DNA of 10,664 bases from Christensenella sp. UBA1750. GTDB lineage: Bacteria > Bacillota > Clostridia > Christensenellales > UBA1750. Both the position numbers and the translations under genes were made by a program. The stretch spans positions 2,279 to 12,942 of the forward strand of contig DCHO01000034.1 of the NCBI GenBank assembly GCA_002315655.1, read 5' to 3'. Below the pieces are notes generated by a model. It was not told the origin of the DNA. It searched no databases and saw nothing but the letters and a program-made list of their open reading frames with translations. Of the stretch, positions 1 through 7,298 are shown piece after piece. Numbering within the stretch: the stretch's first letter is position 1; every line of letters starts with the position of its first letter.

Positions 1-549
1 CAGGGTTATCTGCTCTCTACGCTTGTGCTCAATGCGGCAAATCTGGGCATCGGTCAGGTGACGCTCACCATGGACGTTTCCCAGCTCGTGGATGTTTACA
101 ACACCAACATTTTCTGGAACTTTATGATGGCGCGGCAGGCGGCTTTGCAGATGAAGGAAGCGGGGATAGGCTCTATCGTCTTTATTACCTCTAATTCCGC
201 CATTCGCGTGACGGAAAACCGGCTGGCGTACTGCTCCTCCAAGTCCGCGATTTTAGGCATGAGCAAGTCGCTGGCGGTGGATTTAGGCAGGTTCGGCATC
301 CGCTCCAACTGTGTGCTGCCCGGCATGATTAAGACGGTTCGCTGGCAGTCCAATCTCAACAACTGTCAGAAATCCCTGCCCAACCACACGCCGCTGCACG
401 ACATTGCGGAGTTTGATGATGTGGCGGATGCCGCGTGGTATTTCGGCAGCGACCAGTCCCGCAATATCACCGGTGCGGAGTTGGTGGTGGATGGCGGCAA
501 CTTAGCGCAGCTCACGCCGTCTGAGACCTGGGAAGATTTTGAAAAATAG
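1..549 (+). CDS. SDR-family NAD(P)-dependent oxidoreductase, 5' part missing
   Basis: This is the C-terminal part of a short-chain dehydrogenase/reductase (Rossmann-fold NAD(P)H oxidoreductase, cytoplasmic). The frame is open from the first base, so the start and the TGxxxGxG cofactor loop lie outside the window. The GTG at 25 is an internal Val, because it falls inside the classical SDR motif LVLNAA (usually NNAG), which supports the adenine pocket. Numbering from that Val, the catalytic elements follow in order: Asn28 (NIFWNF), Ser in ITSNSA near residues 56-58, and YCSSK with Tyr69 and Lys73. The chain then has the usual PG loop (LPGM) and the family's C-terminal signature ITGAELVVDGG. All catalytic residues are present, so the protein should be active. 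The substrate is unknown; sugars, polyols and acyl chains are all possible. The stop is TAG at 547-549. No same-strand gene follows closely, so this is the last gene of its unit. Confidence 0.9.
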   Translation, partial: QGYLLSTLVLNAANLGIGQVTLTMDVSQLVDVYNTNIFWNFMMARQAALQMKEAGIGSIVFITSNSAIRVTENRLAYCSSKSAILGMSKSLAVDLGRFGIRSNCVLPGMIKTVRWQSNLNNCQKSLPNHTPLHDIAEFDDVADAAWYFGSDQSRNITGAELVVDGGNLAQLTPSETWEDFEK

Positions 550-564
550 AAAATGAGGTTAAAA

Positions 565-601
565 CCCTTTGAAACCGCTGCTTTCAGGCTTTTTCAAAGG
601 G
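565..601 (+). other. Hairpin downstream of SDR gene (weak terminator or RNA switch)
   Basis: Ten-base perfect inverted repeat: CCCTTTGAAA (565-574) pairs with TTTCAAAGGG (592-601) around a 17-base loop. It begins 15 bases after the SDR stop codon, the usual place for a terminator. However, the bases after it (GTGTATTATTTGG) are not a U-tract, so intrinsic termination would be weak. The 3' arm contains the AAAGGGG that would serve as ribosome binding site for the small frame at 611. The hairpin is certain as sequence; its role is open. Confidence 0.5.
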
Positions 602-610
602 GTGTATTAT

Positions 611-709
611 TTGGAAGAATCAAGGAAAGACGGACTGCTGGGGAGCTGTTGTACTGTGACGGCGGGGAAGAAGTCCATGATTGACCTTGTGCCGAAACTA
701 AATAGATAA
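611..709 (+). CDS. Doubtful 32-codon small ORF, Cys-Cys containing peptide
   Basis: A short frame starts at TTG 611 and stops at TAA 707-709. In its favour is a good ribosome binding site, AAAGGGG (596-602), eight bases before the TTG. The frame also stays open upstream to GTG 602. The peptide would be charged and soluble, with a Gly-Ser-Cys-Cys stretch in the middle (GLLGSCCTVTAGKK), no signal peptide and no membrane segment. I do not recognise it. It could be a small regulatory peptide, the degraded 3' end of a former gene, or chance. Against it are the rare start codon, the length, and the position between two hairpins. No function is proposed. Confidence 0.2.
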   Translation: MEESRKDGLLGSCCTVTAGKKSMIDLVPKLNR

Positions 710-722
710 CGAAAAGATAATG

Positions 723-762
723 AAAAAACCGGCATCTCACGAACTTGTGGGATGTCGGTTTT
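723..762. terminator. Bidirectional intrinsic terminator
   Basis: A 16-bp stem forms between AAAACCGGCATCTCAC (725-740) and GTGGGATGTCGGTTTT (747-762) around the six-base loop GAACTT. In + strand RNA the two imperfect positions are G-U wobbles. In - strand RNA they become mismatches, but that side has the longer U-run (TTTTTT, complement of 723-728). It begins just past the stop codon of the activase gene (766-768, - strand) and also closes the + strand unit from the left. It therefore probably ends transcription of the glycyl radical operon and insulates it from the SDR gene. Confidence 0.85.
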
Positions 763-765
763 GTG

Positions 766-1644
766 TCAGAGAACGTTAAGCCCTTTTGCACGGAAGACGG
801 CACGGACATTTTCCAGTGTCATTTTGTCGGGAACGGTGGTGCCCTCCATGAGGAAGGGTAGATCGAGGGAAGTGTATTTGTCTTTCGCAAGCTCGTGATA
901 GCCCAGCACCTTGACCGCTTGCACGTTGGTCTTTTCCGCAAGGAAGGCGGCAATGGCCTCCATTTCATGATCGTTCATGCCGGGGATGTACGGCACACGC
1001 ACCTCGATGTTGCCGAAGGATTGGGAAAGCGCGGTGAGGTTGGAAAGAATGAGGGCATTGTCCTGCCCGGTGATGGCCTCGTGGACTTTGGAGTCGATGG
1101 CTTTTACATCGTAGAGGATCTGATCGACAAAGGGCAGTACCTTTTGATAGGCTTCCGGAGAGGCGAGGCCGCAGGTGTCAAGAGCGGTGGAAATGCCGTT
1201 TTCTTTGAGCTTTTTCAGCAGTTTCAGCGTAAATTCGGCCTGCTGCATGGGCTCACCGCCGGAGAGCGTCACGCCGCCGCCGCTCTGCTCGTAAAAGAGC
1301 TTGTCTTCCAGCAGCGCGGGGAGAATTTCTTCCGCCGTGACCTCTTTTCCGTAGAGGGTCAGTGCACTCTGCGGACAGACGGTTTCGCATCTGCCGCAGG
1401 AAACGCAGTTTTCCCGATGGAAAACATGATTGCCGTTGATGATTTCATGATTGTCGCACACAGAAGAGCATCTACCGCAGACAACACAGCGATTTTCCGT
1501 GAAGGCCAGAATCGGCTTTGGCTTCATACCCTCGGGGTTGTGGCACCATTTACAGGCCAGTGGGCAGCCCTGCAGGAAAAGGGTGGTGCGGATGCCCTGC
1601 CCGTCGTGAATCTCAAACCGTTTGACGGCAAATATTCTGCCCAT
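766..1644 (-). CDS. Glycyl-radical enzyme activating protein (radical SAM activase)
   Basis: A 292-residue radical SAM protein that would use a [4Fe-4S] cluster and S-adenosylmethionine to abstract a hydrogen from the C-terminal glycine of its partner enzyme, here almost certainly the upstream gene. The radical SAM motif CPLACKWC supplies Cys27, Cys31 and Cys34. An inserted ferredoxin-like domain follows, with two cysteine sets: CVVCGRCSSVC (Cys53, 56, 59, 63) and CVSCGRCETVC (Cys80, 83, 86, 90). The SAM-binding GGE motif sits at about 129-131 (LSGGEP). The two extra clusters are typical of activases for dehydratase- and decarboxylase-type glycyl radical enzymes, whereas classical PflA lacks them. 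The start is ATG at 1644-1642, whose A is also the last base of the upstream stop (TGATG), so translation is coupled. A GGAGGTG ribosome binding site lies within the end of the upstream gene. All key cysteines are intact. The terminator at 723-762 follows the stop. Confidence 0.95.
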   Translation of the reverse strand: MGRIFAVKRFEIHDGQGIRTTLFLQGCPLACKWCHNPEGMKPKPILAFTENRCVVCGRCSSVCDNHEIINGNHVFHRENCVSCGRCETVCPQSALTLYGKEVTAEEILPALLEDKLFYEQSGGGVTLSGGEPMQQAEFTLKLLKKLKENGISTALDTCGLASPEAYQKVLPFVDQILYDVKAIDSKVHEAITGQDNALILSNLTALSQSFGNIEVRVPYIPGMNDHEMEAIAAFLAEKTNVQAVKVLGYHELAKDKYTSLDLPFLMEGTTVPDKMTLENVRAVFRAKGLNVL

Positions 1645-3863
1645 CAGCAGCCCACCTCCAATCTGTGGATGTAGGTGTCCTGATTGATCTTGCTCATGTT
1701 GATGAAGTATTCGTTCCAGCCGCAGACGCGCACCTGCAGATTGGTGTATTTTTCGGGGTGCACCTGCGCGTCCTTCAAGTCCTCGACCTGCATGACGTTG
1801 CCCTGAATGGCGTAGCCGCCCCGGGCGAAATAGACCTTGATGGCGGCTTCCAGTGCATTTAGGCCTTCCTCACCCTCGATGGCGGAGGGGTGCAGGATGA
1901 AGTCGTAGACACAGGCGTCGGCAAAGTCGGTGTGGTCGATCTCGGTGGCAGAGAGCAGGGAGGCGGTAAGGCCGCTCTTTTCCATGCCGACAACGCCGTT
2001 AAAATTCTTCGAGGTCTGGGTGTGCGCGAAGCGTCCGTCCGGGGTGGCGCAGAGGTGAATGCCCATGTCCTCGCAGTGGGTGATGGAGTCGCCGCCCATG
2101 CGGTAAACGCCGCCGCGGTTGGCCTTTCTGCCCACATACAGGTCATTTAAGTGCTTGTAAATGTCCCGGGCAAAGCCGTCGGTCATGGGTTCGTGGTTGC
2201 CGAACTTCTGCGGCAGCGTTAAGACTGCCTGACGCAAGCTTTCGTAGCCCTCCCAGTTGTTGAGGATCGCGTCCTTCATGGTGGCAAAGGTTGTTGCCTT
2301 TTTCTCATAGACCAGCACCTTGACCGCCGCCAGGGCGTCCGCCATGGTGCCGATGCCGTGGCACTTGACCGAAACATTGCTCATTTCCATACCGCCGTCA
2401 AAGGCGTCCCGTCCCTTTTCCACGCAGGAAGCGATGGTCAGGGAGAACAAGGGCGAGGGGTTCATCTTCATGGCGGCGTCCCTGTTCTGCCGCTCGATGC
2501 CCGCAATGATGCGCTCCACAATGCCGTCCAGCTGGAACAGCACTGCCTTGTAGAAGTCCTCAAAGGTGGCAAAATCGTCCCCGGTGTCCTCCTGCATCTG
2601 CTTGCCGGTCGTCCAGTCGCGTCCGTTGTTCATCACATATTCCAAAGCTTTCGGGATGAGCAGCCAGGATGCGCCGATCATCGCATCCTCCTTGCCCATA
2701 ATCTGCGCCTCGTAGCAGCCGAAGATGGTATATTGCCGCGCCAGCTCCCGGGAATAGCCTAACTTTTCATAGGCCTTGATGACGGTCTCATCGTTGACCA
2801 GCACAATGGCGTTGTGCCCGGAGCGCATCATGGAAAGCAACCGATGCAGCCGCTTTTCGTTAAAATCCGCATGGTAGCGAATGTGCATCTTGGGATCCAA
2901 GATGTTCATTTCGTCGTACACGTCAATGATGAGGTCGGAAAGTTCGTTCCCCGCATCATGTCCGTCCTCGTCCACGCCGCAGAGGGTGAAGGGCTGGGCG
3001 GCGAAACGCCCGGCGCGGCTCCAGCGCCCGAAGAAATAGCGGAAAATCTCCTTGATCTCCTCCTCAGTGTAAATGCCGTTGTCCAGATCGTGCCGATAGA
3101 AGGGATAATAGAGTTGGTCGATGATGCCCAAGGTGCGGGCGCGCTCACAGCCCATTTCCTCAATCTGAATGAAGATGAGCTGCACCATCATGGCCTGATA
3201 GAGCGTTTCGGGTTTGCGGTCGCGGATGAAGGTCAGGCACTCGATGTAGTCCTCCATGCCTGTTTTCTGCTTTGCATAGGCCAACATTCTGCCGATGTAA
3301 GTGTCGATGCAGTCCAGCGACAGCAGCGCGGATTCATAGAAGGCCTTCGCGGTGTCGTCCAGTGTGCCTTTTTCTGCCTTTTCGTCCCGGGCGGAAATCA
3401 ACCGCTGCTTTAAGCCGGGGAAGCCCAGAGAGAACACGTCCCTGAAATCCGGCATGGTGTGCCAGAAATCGGAATCGCACTCGCCCACGCCGGTGTCCAG
3501 CGCTTCCTGCCGCCAGGCGTGCAGGTCGGGCATGGTTTCTTCCAGCACCTCTTCCCGGATGCGCTTGAACAGCCGCTCATACATCCCGCCCAAATCGCTG
3601 CCGACGGGGGTGTAGCGGATGCCGTGGTTGAACTTGCCGGGGAACAGAGACTTGGGATTCAGCTCCAGCTGGGCGTTTGCCACAATGTAGCGCTGGATGC
3701 GGGCACGGGTGACGGAAATGTGCTCGCTGTCCCGGTGCTCCCACAGGGCGTGAATCTGCTCTTCCAGCTTATCTGCCGAAATGCCGGTGAAGGTGTCCCA
3801 CGGGCAATTCGTAAATTCGCCACGCAGGGAGGGTTCGTTTTCAAAATAGGGTGCGATACGCAT
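1644..3863 (-). CDS. Glycyl radical enzyme, CxE (dehydratase/lyase) type, substrate unassigned
   Basis: A 739-residue member of the pyruvate formate-lyase/glycerol dehydratase superfamily, cytoplasmic and oxygen-sensitive when activated. The thiyl-radical cysteine lies in FGCYEAQ (Cys383) and is followed two residues later by Glu385. This CxE pattern marks the eliminating enzymes (glycerol, propanediol, choline, hydroxyproline and isethionate types) and differs from the Cys-Cys pair of true pyruvate formate-lyase. The glycyl radical loop is RVCGWNEYF with Gly715, 25 residues from the C-terminus. Cys before and Trp after the glycine is not the common RV(S/A)G(Y/F). Family landmarks such as ATPDGR and LHPSA are present. 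I chose ATG 3863 over the longer frame from 4001, because AAGGAG (3878-3873) sits nine bases before it and the first 46 codons of the long frame look like leader sequence. Its activase follows with a one-base overlap. An AraC regulator diverges upstream. The general class is secure; the reaction is not known. Confidence 0.93.
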   Translation of the reverse strand: MRIAPYFENEPSLRGEFTNCPWDTFTGISADKLEEQIHALWEHRDSEHISVTRARIQRYIVANAQLELNPKSLFPGKFNHGIRYTPVGSDLGGMYERLFKRIREEVLEETMPDLHAWRQEALDTGVGECDSDFWHTMPDFRDVFSLGFPGLKQRLISARDEKAEKGTLDDTAKAFYESALLSLDCIDTYIGRMLAYAKQKTGMEDYIECLTFIRDRKPETLYQAMMVQLIFIQIEEMGCERARTLGIIDQLYYPFYRHDLDNGIYTEEEIKEIFRYFFGRWSRAGRFAAQPFTLCGVDEDGHDAGNELSDLIIDVYDEMNILDPKMHIRYHADFNEKRLHRLLSMMRSGHNAIVLVNDETVIKAYEKLGYSRELARQYTIFGCYEAQIMGKEDAMIGASWLLIPKALEYVMNNGRDWTTGKQMQEDTGDDFATFEDFYKAVLFQLDGIVERIIAGIERQNRDAAMKMNPSPLFSLTIASCVEKGRDAFDGGMEMSNVSVKCHGIGTMADALAAVKVLVYEKKATTFATMKDAILNNWEGYESLRQAVLTLPQKFGNHEPMTDGFARDIYKHLNDLYVGRKANRGGVYRMGGDSITHCEDMGIHLCATPDGRFAHTQTSKNFNGVVGMEKSGLTASLLSATEIDHTDFADACVYDFILHPSAIEGEEGLNALEAAIKVYFARGGYAIQGNVMQVEDLKDAQVHPEKYTNLQVRVCGWNEYFINMSKINQDTYIHRLEVGC

Positions 3864-3899
3864 ACGCTTTTGCTCCTTATCGGAATTTCTATGCTTCCA

Positions 3900-3928
3900 A
3901 GTATAGGCTTTTGCAAGGCAAAATGAAA
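3900..3928 (-). promoter_or_regulatory. Candidate promoter of the glycyl radical enzyme operon
   Basis: On the - strand a TATACT -10 box (complement of 3900-3905) lies about 37 bases before the chosen start codon. At 17-bp spacing the -35 position reads TTTCAT (complement of 3923-3928), a poor match to TTGACA. A good -10 with a poor -35 fits a promoter that needs an activator, and an AraC-type regulator is encoded divergently. The box is visible; activator dependence is inference. Confidence 0.45.
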
Positions 3929-3982
3929 TGCCGGAAACGATACATTTTTTATACTTTTTCGTACTTGTATTCCTGCAACGGG

Positions 3983-4011
3983 TTGCTTTTCCCGCCCGCA
4001 TCCGCTAAAAT
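3983..4011 (+). promoter_or_regulatory. Candidate promoter of the AraC-family regulator gene
   Basis: TTGCTT (3983-3988), a 17-bp spacer, then TAAAAT (4006-4011), a sigma-A-like pair with five of six -10 matches. Transcription would start near 4018, leaving about 19 bases before the ATG at 4037. A second candidate -10, TATACT at 3950-3955, has no good -35 partner. It may instead be an arm of an operator (see findings). Confidence 0.45.
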
Positions 4012-4036
4012 GGAGGGCAGGAAAAGAGGAATGAAC

Positions 4037-4819
4037 ATGAATTTTGCCAACGCAAAGCGCATCGAAATCGAGATCGTGAACGCGCAGTACCGCTTCAACA
4101 CCCACGCTTCCATGACCCAGCCGGGGCGGGAGGCCAACGGGCTGGTGTACTATGTAAAGGGCGGGCACGGCGTGGACTGGGACGGGGGTTCCGTGGAAGC
4201 CCGGCAGGACGAGGTGCTGTTTCTGCCCTACGCCTCCGTTTACGGCAGTCACTTATTGGAAACGGGCACGGAGTATTATCAGATCGACTTTCTTGTCTAT
4301 GCGGACGGAAAGTGCGTGCCGCTTAACGATGAAATTTTCACGCTCTCCAAGGGCGAAGCCGCAGCATTTTTTTCGGAGATCAAGGCCTTTTATGATGTTT
4401 ATGTGGAATCCTTTGAAGGGTTCCTGCTTCCCTGCCTGTCCTATCTCTATTCCCTTTGCGGAAAGCTGCTGCGACAAAGGGAGACGGAAAGCGGCAGGAA
4501 GAACATTTCCGGCGTGAACCGGGCGCTGTCCCACATCCGCGACCACTTTGACGAGGACACGCCGGTTTCCGACCTTGCGGAGATGGCGAATCTGTCCGTT
4601 TCCGGGCTGGACAAGGCCTTCCGCCACGCCTTTGCGCTCTCGCCCGTTGCGTACCGAACGCACCTGCGCATCGAGCACGCCTGCAAGTTGCTTTCCGGCG
4701 GGTTTTCCATCGCCGAGACCGCCCGCCGCGTGGGGTACGAAAATGTGTACTATTTTTCCAAGGTCTTCAAGAAGGAGACGGGATTGACCCCCGGACAGTT
4801 CCGAAAGACAGACAGATAA
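4037..4819 (+). CDS. AraC-family transcriptional regulator
   Basis: A 260-residue regulator with an N-terminal cupin-like sensor region (roughly 1-150; the stretch VYYVKGGHGVDW followed by DEVLFLPYASVYGS is typical of the AraC ligand barrel) and a C-terminal pair of helix-turn-helix motifs. The first spans about 177-198 (VSDLAEMANLSVSGLDKAFR). The second spans about 225-245, with the classic IAETARRVGYENVYYFSKVFKKETGLTP-type signature in two parts. The likely ligand is a sugar or other small organic molecule, but no binding residue identifies it. I chose ATG 4037 because AGAGGA (4025-4030) lies six bases upstream. ATG 4031 and ATG 4010 are in frame but have badly spaced or no binding sites. 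The gene diverges from the glycyl radical operon over 173 bp and converges on the alpha-xylosidase gene, so either or both may be its targets. The domain architecture is intact. Confidence 0.92.
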   Translation: MNFANAKRIEIEIVNAQYRFNTHASMTQPGREANGLVYYVKGGHGVDWDGGSVEARQDEVLFLPYASVYGSHLLETGTEYYQIDFLVYADGKCVPLNDEIFTLSKGEAAAFFSEIKAFYDVYVESFEGFLLPCLSYLYSLCGKLLRQRETESGRKNISGVNRALSHIRDHFDEDTPVSDLAEMANLSVSGLDKAFRHAFALSPVAYRTHLRIEHACKLLSGGFSIAETARRVGYENVYYFSKVFKKETGLTPGQFRKTDR

Positions 4820-4859
4820 AAAGATGCCCCCGAACCGTCAGAAATGAGGATTCGGGGGC
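4820..4859. terminator. Bidirectional terminator between regulator and alpha-xylosidase
   Basis: GCCCCCGAA (4826-4834) pairs perfectly with TTCGGGGGC (4851-4859). The inner bases extend the stem with two mismatches to a GAAA loop (4841-4844). On the - strand it is followed by a U-rich tail (complement of ATAAAAAGAT, about 4816-4825), so it is a strong terminator for the alpha-xylosidase gene. On the + strand the tail (TGTTTATGCTTTG) is weaker, but the hairpin starts only six bases after the regulator stop. Confidence 0.88.
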
Positions 4860-4880
4860 TGTTTATGCTTTGTTGTCGGA

Positions 4881-7136
4881 TTATGCTTCCTGTTTGAGCA
4901 CGATGTTGAGATTCTGCCCGCCCAGCAGCTTGGCCTTCACGTTGCTGCCGCCGCGATAGGTGATATTCACGGTGTCGCCGCAGCGGACGGCCTTGGCGCA
5001 CATGACGAGGTTGCCCTTGATGTCGGGAATCTCGATTTCGGCAGAGACTCCGTCGTCAAACACGGAGAGTGCCAGCGTCACGCCGTCGGTGAAGTCGTAG
5101 TCGGGCTTTTCGTCCGTTGCGCCCAAGGCAAGAATGGAATTGGGGCGCACCATGAGCGGCAGACTCATGAAATCGTGAGTCTCCTTCTGCCACTTGCCGC
5201 CCTGCACCACGTTATCGGTGATGAGGTTCACCCACTTTCCCTCGGGCAGGTAGTAGTCCACCTCGCCTGTCGCCTTGAAGACGGGCGCGACCAGCAGGGA
5301 ATCGCCCATCATGTACTGCTTGTCCAGCGGCTCACAAGCCTTGTCCTCGGGGAACTCCATGAACATGGGGCGCATCATGGGAATGCCTTCCTCATGGGCG
5401 CGCACCGCCATGCGGTAGAGGTAGGGCATGAGGCGGCATTTGAGATTGACAAACTTTTTGAGCACCACGCAGGCTTCCTCGTCAAAGAGCCACGGCACGC
5501 GATAGGAGGAGGAGCCGTGCAGTCTGGAATGGGAGGACAGCAGCCCGAACTGGCACCAGCGCTTGTAAACGTCCGGGGAAGCGGTGCTCTCAAAGCCGCC
5601 GATGTCGTGGCTCCAGAAGCCGAAACCCGTGCACGCAAGAGAGAGACCGGAGCGGAGGGTTTCTGCCATGGACGGATAGGTCGCGGAGCAGTCGCCGCCC
5701 CAGTGGACGGGGAACTGCTGCCCGCCAACGGTGGCGGAGCGGGCAAAGACCACAGCCTCGCCTTCGCCGCGCTGCTCACGGAGCAGGTCGAAGACCACCT
5801 TGTTGTAAAGCAAGGTATAGTAGTTGTGCATCCGCACCGGGTCGGAGCCGTCAAAATACGCAATGTCGCGGACGGGGATGCGCTCGCCGAAATCGGTCTT
5901 GAAGCAGTCCACACCCATGTCCATAAGGGCTTTTAATTTGCCCGCAAACCACTCACACGCGCCGGGGTTGGTGAAATCCACCACGCCCATGCCGGCCTGC
6001 CACAGGTCGGTCTGCCACACATCGCCGTTGGTCTTTTTGATGAGATAACCCTTGTCCTTTGCTTCCTTGAACAGCGGGGACTTCTGCCCGATGTAGGAAT
6101 TGAGCCACACGCAGACCTTGAGACCTTTTTCGTGATAGCGCTTGAGCATATTCACCGGGTCGGGGAAGGTCAGGGAATCCCAGGTGAAGTTGCACCACTC
6201 AAAGCCCTCCATCCAGAAGCAGTCAAAGTGGAACACGGAAAGGGGAATCTTCCTGTCTGCCATGCCCTGAATGAAGGAGGAAGTGGTTTCTTCGTCATAG
6301 TTGGTGGTAAAGGAGGTGGAGAGCCACAGCCCGAACGACCAGGCCGGGGGCAGGGCGGGCTTGCCGGTGAGCTCGCAGTATTTGGCAACGGTGCCCTTGG
6401 GTGTGTGGCCGTTGATGAAGTAATACTCGAATTTTTCGCCCTCACAGGACATACACACCCGTTCGACCTTCTCCGACGCGACCTCAAACTGCACATCGGA
6501 TTCGTCGTCCACCAGCACGCCGTAGCCCTTGTTGGTGATGTAGAAAGGAATGTTCTTGTAGGCCTGTTCGGAGGCGGTGCCGCCGTCGGCCTGCCAAATC
6601 TCCACCGTCTGCCCGTTCTTGACAAAGGGCGTGAACCGCTCGCCGAAGCCGTAGATGGATTCATCCACATCAATGGCTAATTGCTCGGTGGTGTAGCTCT
6701 TGCCCGTCTGCTCGTTGAAATAGTTCGCCTCATTGCGGAAGGAAGAGTTGGTCAGCTCTCTCTCGCCGTCAAAGAAGCGCACTTCCCAGTCCTCGCCCTT
6801 GGAGAGCACGGCTTTTGTGCTGCCGGTCTGATAGATAATGCTGTTCTCGTCCTCGGTGACGGTGACTTTGGGATTTGTGGCGTTCACCGCAAATTTGGGC
6901 AACTTTTCCACTGTGCCGTCAAAGTGGCTCACCGCAACGTGGATCACATCCTCCATAGGGGAGGAAAAGCGAATGGTCATGCAGGTGCCGTTGATTGATC
7001 TGCCGCGCCCGGTGATGTGTCCGCCCGCGACATAGACGGTAAGCGCATCGCCCTCCATGCGGTGGCCTAAGTATTCCACGGCATAGACCGGGGTATATTC
7101 CTTGCGCAGCAGCCAGAGCCCGTTTGTGAATTTCAT
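4881..7136 (-). CDS. yicI: Alpha-xylosidase, glycoside hydrolase family 31 (YicI-like)
   Basis: A 751-residue GH31 enzyme expected to release alpha-linked xylose from the non-reducing end of xyloglucan oligosaccharides such as isoprimeverose. No signal peptide is seen, so it should act in the cytoplasm on imported sugars. From memory it matches E. coli YicI (772 residues) along its whole length. The nucleophile is Asp415 in FKTDFGE and the acid/base is Asp482 in HWGGD, at almost the same positions as YicI Asp416/Asp482. The FHFDCFWM stretch (303-310) has the Cys-Phe pair associated with xyloside over glucoside preference. The order is an N-terminal beta-sandwich, a (beta/alpha)8 barrel from about residue 265, and C-terminal beta domains. 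ATG 7136 aligns with the YicI start and has AAGGAG eight bases upstream. The in-frame extension to 7250 lacks such a site. The gene stands alone on its strand, with its own promoter and terminator, and no transporter is adjacent. Confidence 0.95.
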   Translation of the reverse strand: MKFTNGLWLLRKEYTPVYAVEYLGHRMEGDALTVYVAGGHITGRGRSINGTCMTIRFSSPMEDVIHVAVSHFDGTVEKLPKFAVNATNPKVTVTEDENSIIYQTGSTKAVLSKGEDWEVRFFDGERELTNSSFRNEANYFNEQTGKSYTTEQLAIDVDESIYGFGERFTPFVKNGQTVEIWQADGGTASEQAYKNIPFYITNKGYGVLVDDESDVQFEVASEKVERVCMSCEGEKFEYYFINGHTPKGTVAKYCELTGKPALPPAWSFGLWLSTSFTTNYDEETTSSFIQGMADRKIPLSVFHFDCFWMEGFEWCNFTWDSLTFPDPVNMLKRYHEKGLKVCVWLNSYIGQKSPLFKEAKDKGYLIKKTNGDVWQTDLWQAGMGVVDFTNPGACEWFAGKLKALMDMGVDCFKTDFGERIPVRDIAYFDGSDPVRMHNYYTLLYNKVVFDLLREQRGEGEAVVFARSATVGGQQFPVHWGGDCSATYPSMAETLRSGLSLACTGFGFWSHDIGGFESTASPDVYKRWCQFGLLSSHSRLHGSSSYRVPWLFDEEACVVLKKFVNLKCRLMPYLYRMAVRAHEEGIPMMRPMFMEFPEDKACEPLDKQYMMGDSLLVAPVFKATGEVDYYLPEGKWVNLITDNVVQGGKWQKETHDFMSLPLMVRPNSILALGATDEKPDYDFTDGVTLALSVFDDGVSAEIEIPDIKGNLVMCAKAVRCGDTVNITYRGGSNVKAKLLGGQNLNIVLKQEA

Positions 7137-7189
7137 AAGCAAATCTCCTTTGTGTGCAAAATGGTTTACGAAATCGTTCATCTGTGTTA

Positions 7190-7219
7190 AGGATAACGGT
7201 TTTGTATCGGGTTTGTCAA
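7190..7219 (-). promoter_or_regulatory. Sigma-A promoter of the alpha-xylosidase gene
   Basis: On the - strand a perfect TTGACA -35 (complement of 7214-7219), an 18-bp spacer and TATCCT (complement of 7190-7195, four of six matches). This gives a leader of roughly 48 bases before ATG 7136. Just downstream of the predicted start of transcription is a small dyad, ACGA-AA-TCGT (7168-7177). It could be part of a repressor site, but its arms are only four bases. Confidence 0.65.
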
Positions 7220-7298
7220 GAGAAAAACCAATGTTTTGATGCCGGCGCAATAGGGGAATCCGCGCTGTACGGAATTCAAGGAAGCAGAGGTTCCCGTA

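Noticed and set aside
895..1674. Long + strand open frame (259 codons) opposite the activase gene
   Set aside because: It is a shadow of a GC-rich real gene. The - strand frame carries all the radical SAM and ferredoxin cysteines, while the + frame has no recognisable domain.
1644..3863. True pyruvate formate-lyase (pflB)
   Set aside because: The active site is GCYE, with one Cys and a following Glu, not the adjacent Cys-Cys pair of pyruvate formate-lyase.
3864..4001. 46-codon N-terminal extension of the glycyl radical enzyme
   Set aside because: The frame is open, but the extension is Lys/Cys/Ser-rich, lacks a ribosome binding site and covers the candidate promoters. ATG 3863 has a well-placed AAGGAG.
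3659..4252. 197-codon - strand frame across the divergent control region
   Set aside because: It overlaps the starts of both the regulator and the glycyl radical enzyme and shows no domain. It is a composition-driven shadow.
7168..7177. ACGA-AA-TCGT dyad as an operator of the alpha-xylosidase gene
   Set aside because: The arms are only four bases and the flanks do not extend the symmetry. It is too weak to list as a site, although its position after the promoter is suggestive.
7137..7250. 38-codon N-terminal extension of the alpha-xylosidase
   Set aside because: It overlaps the TTGACA promoter and the ribosome binding site for ATG 7136. The family's N-terminus begins at the MKFTNGLWL residues.
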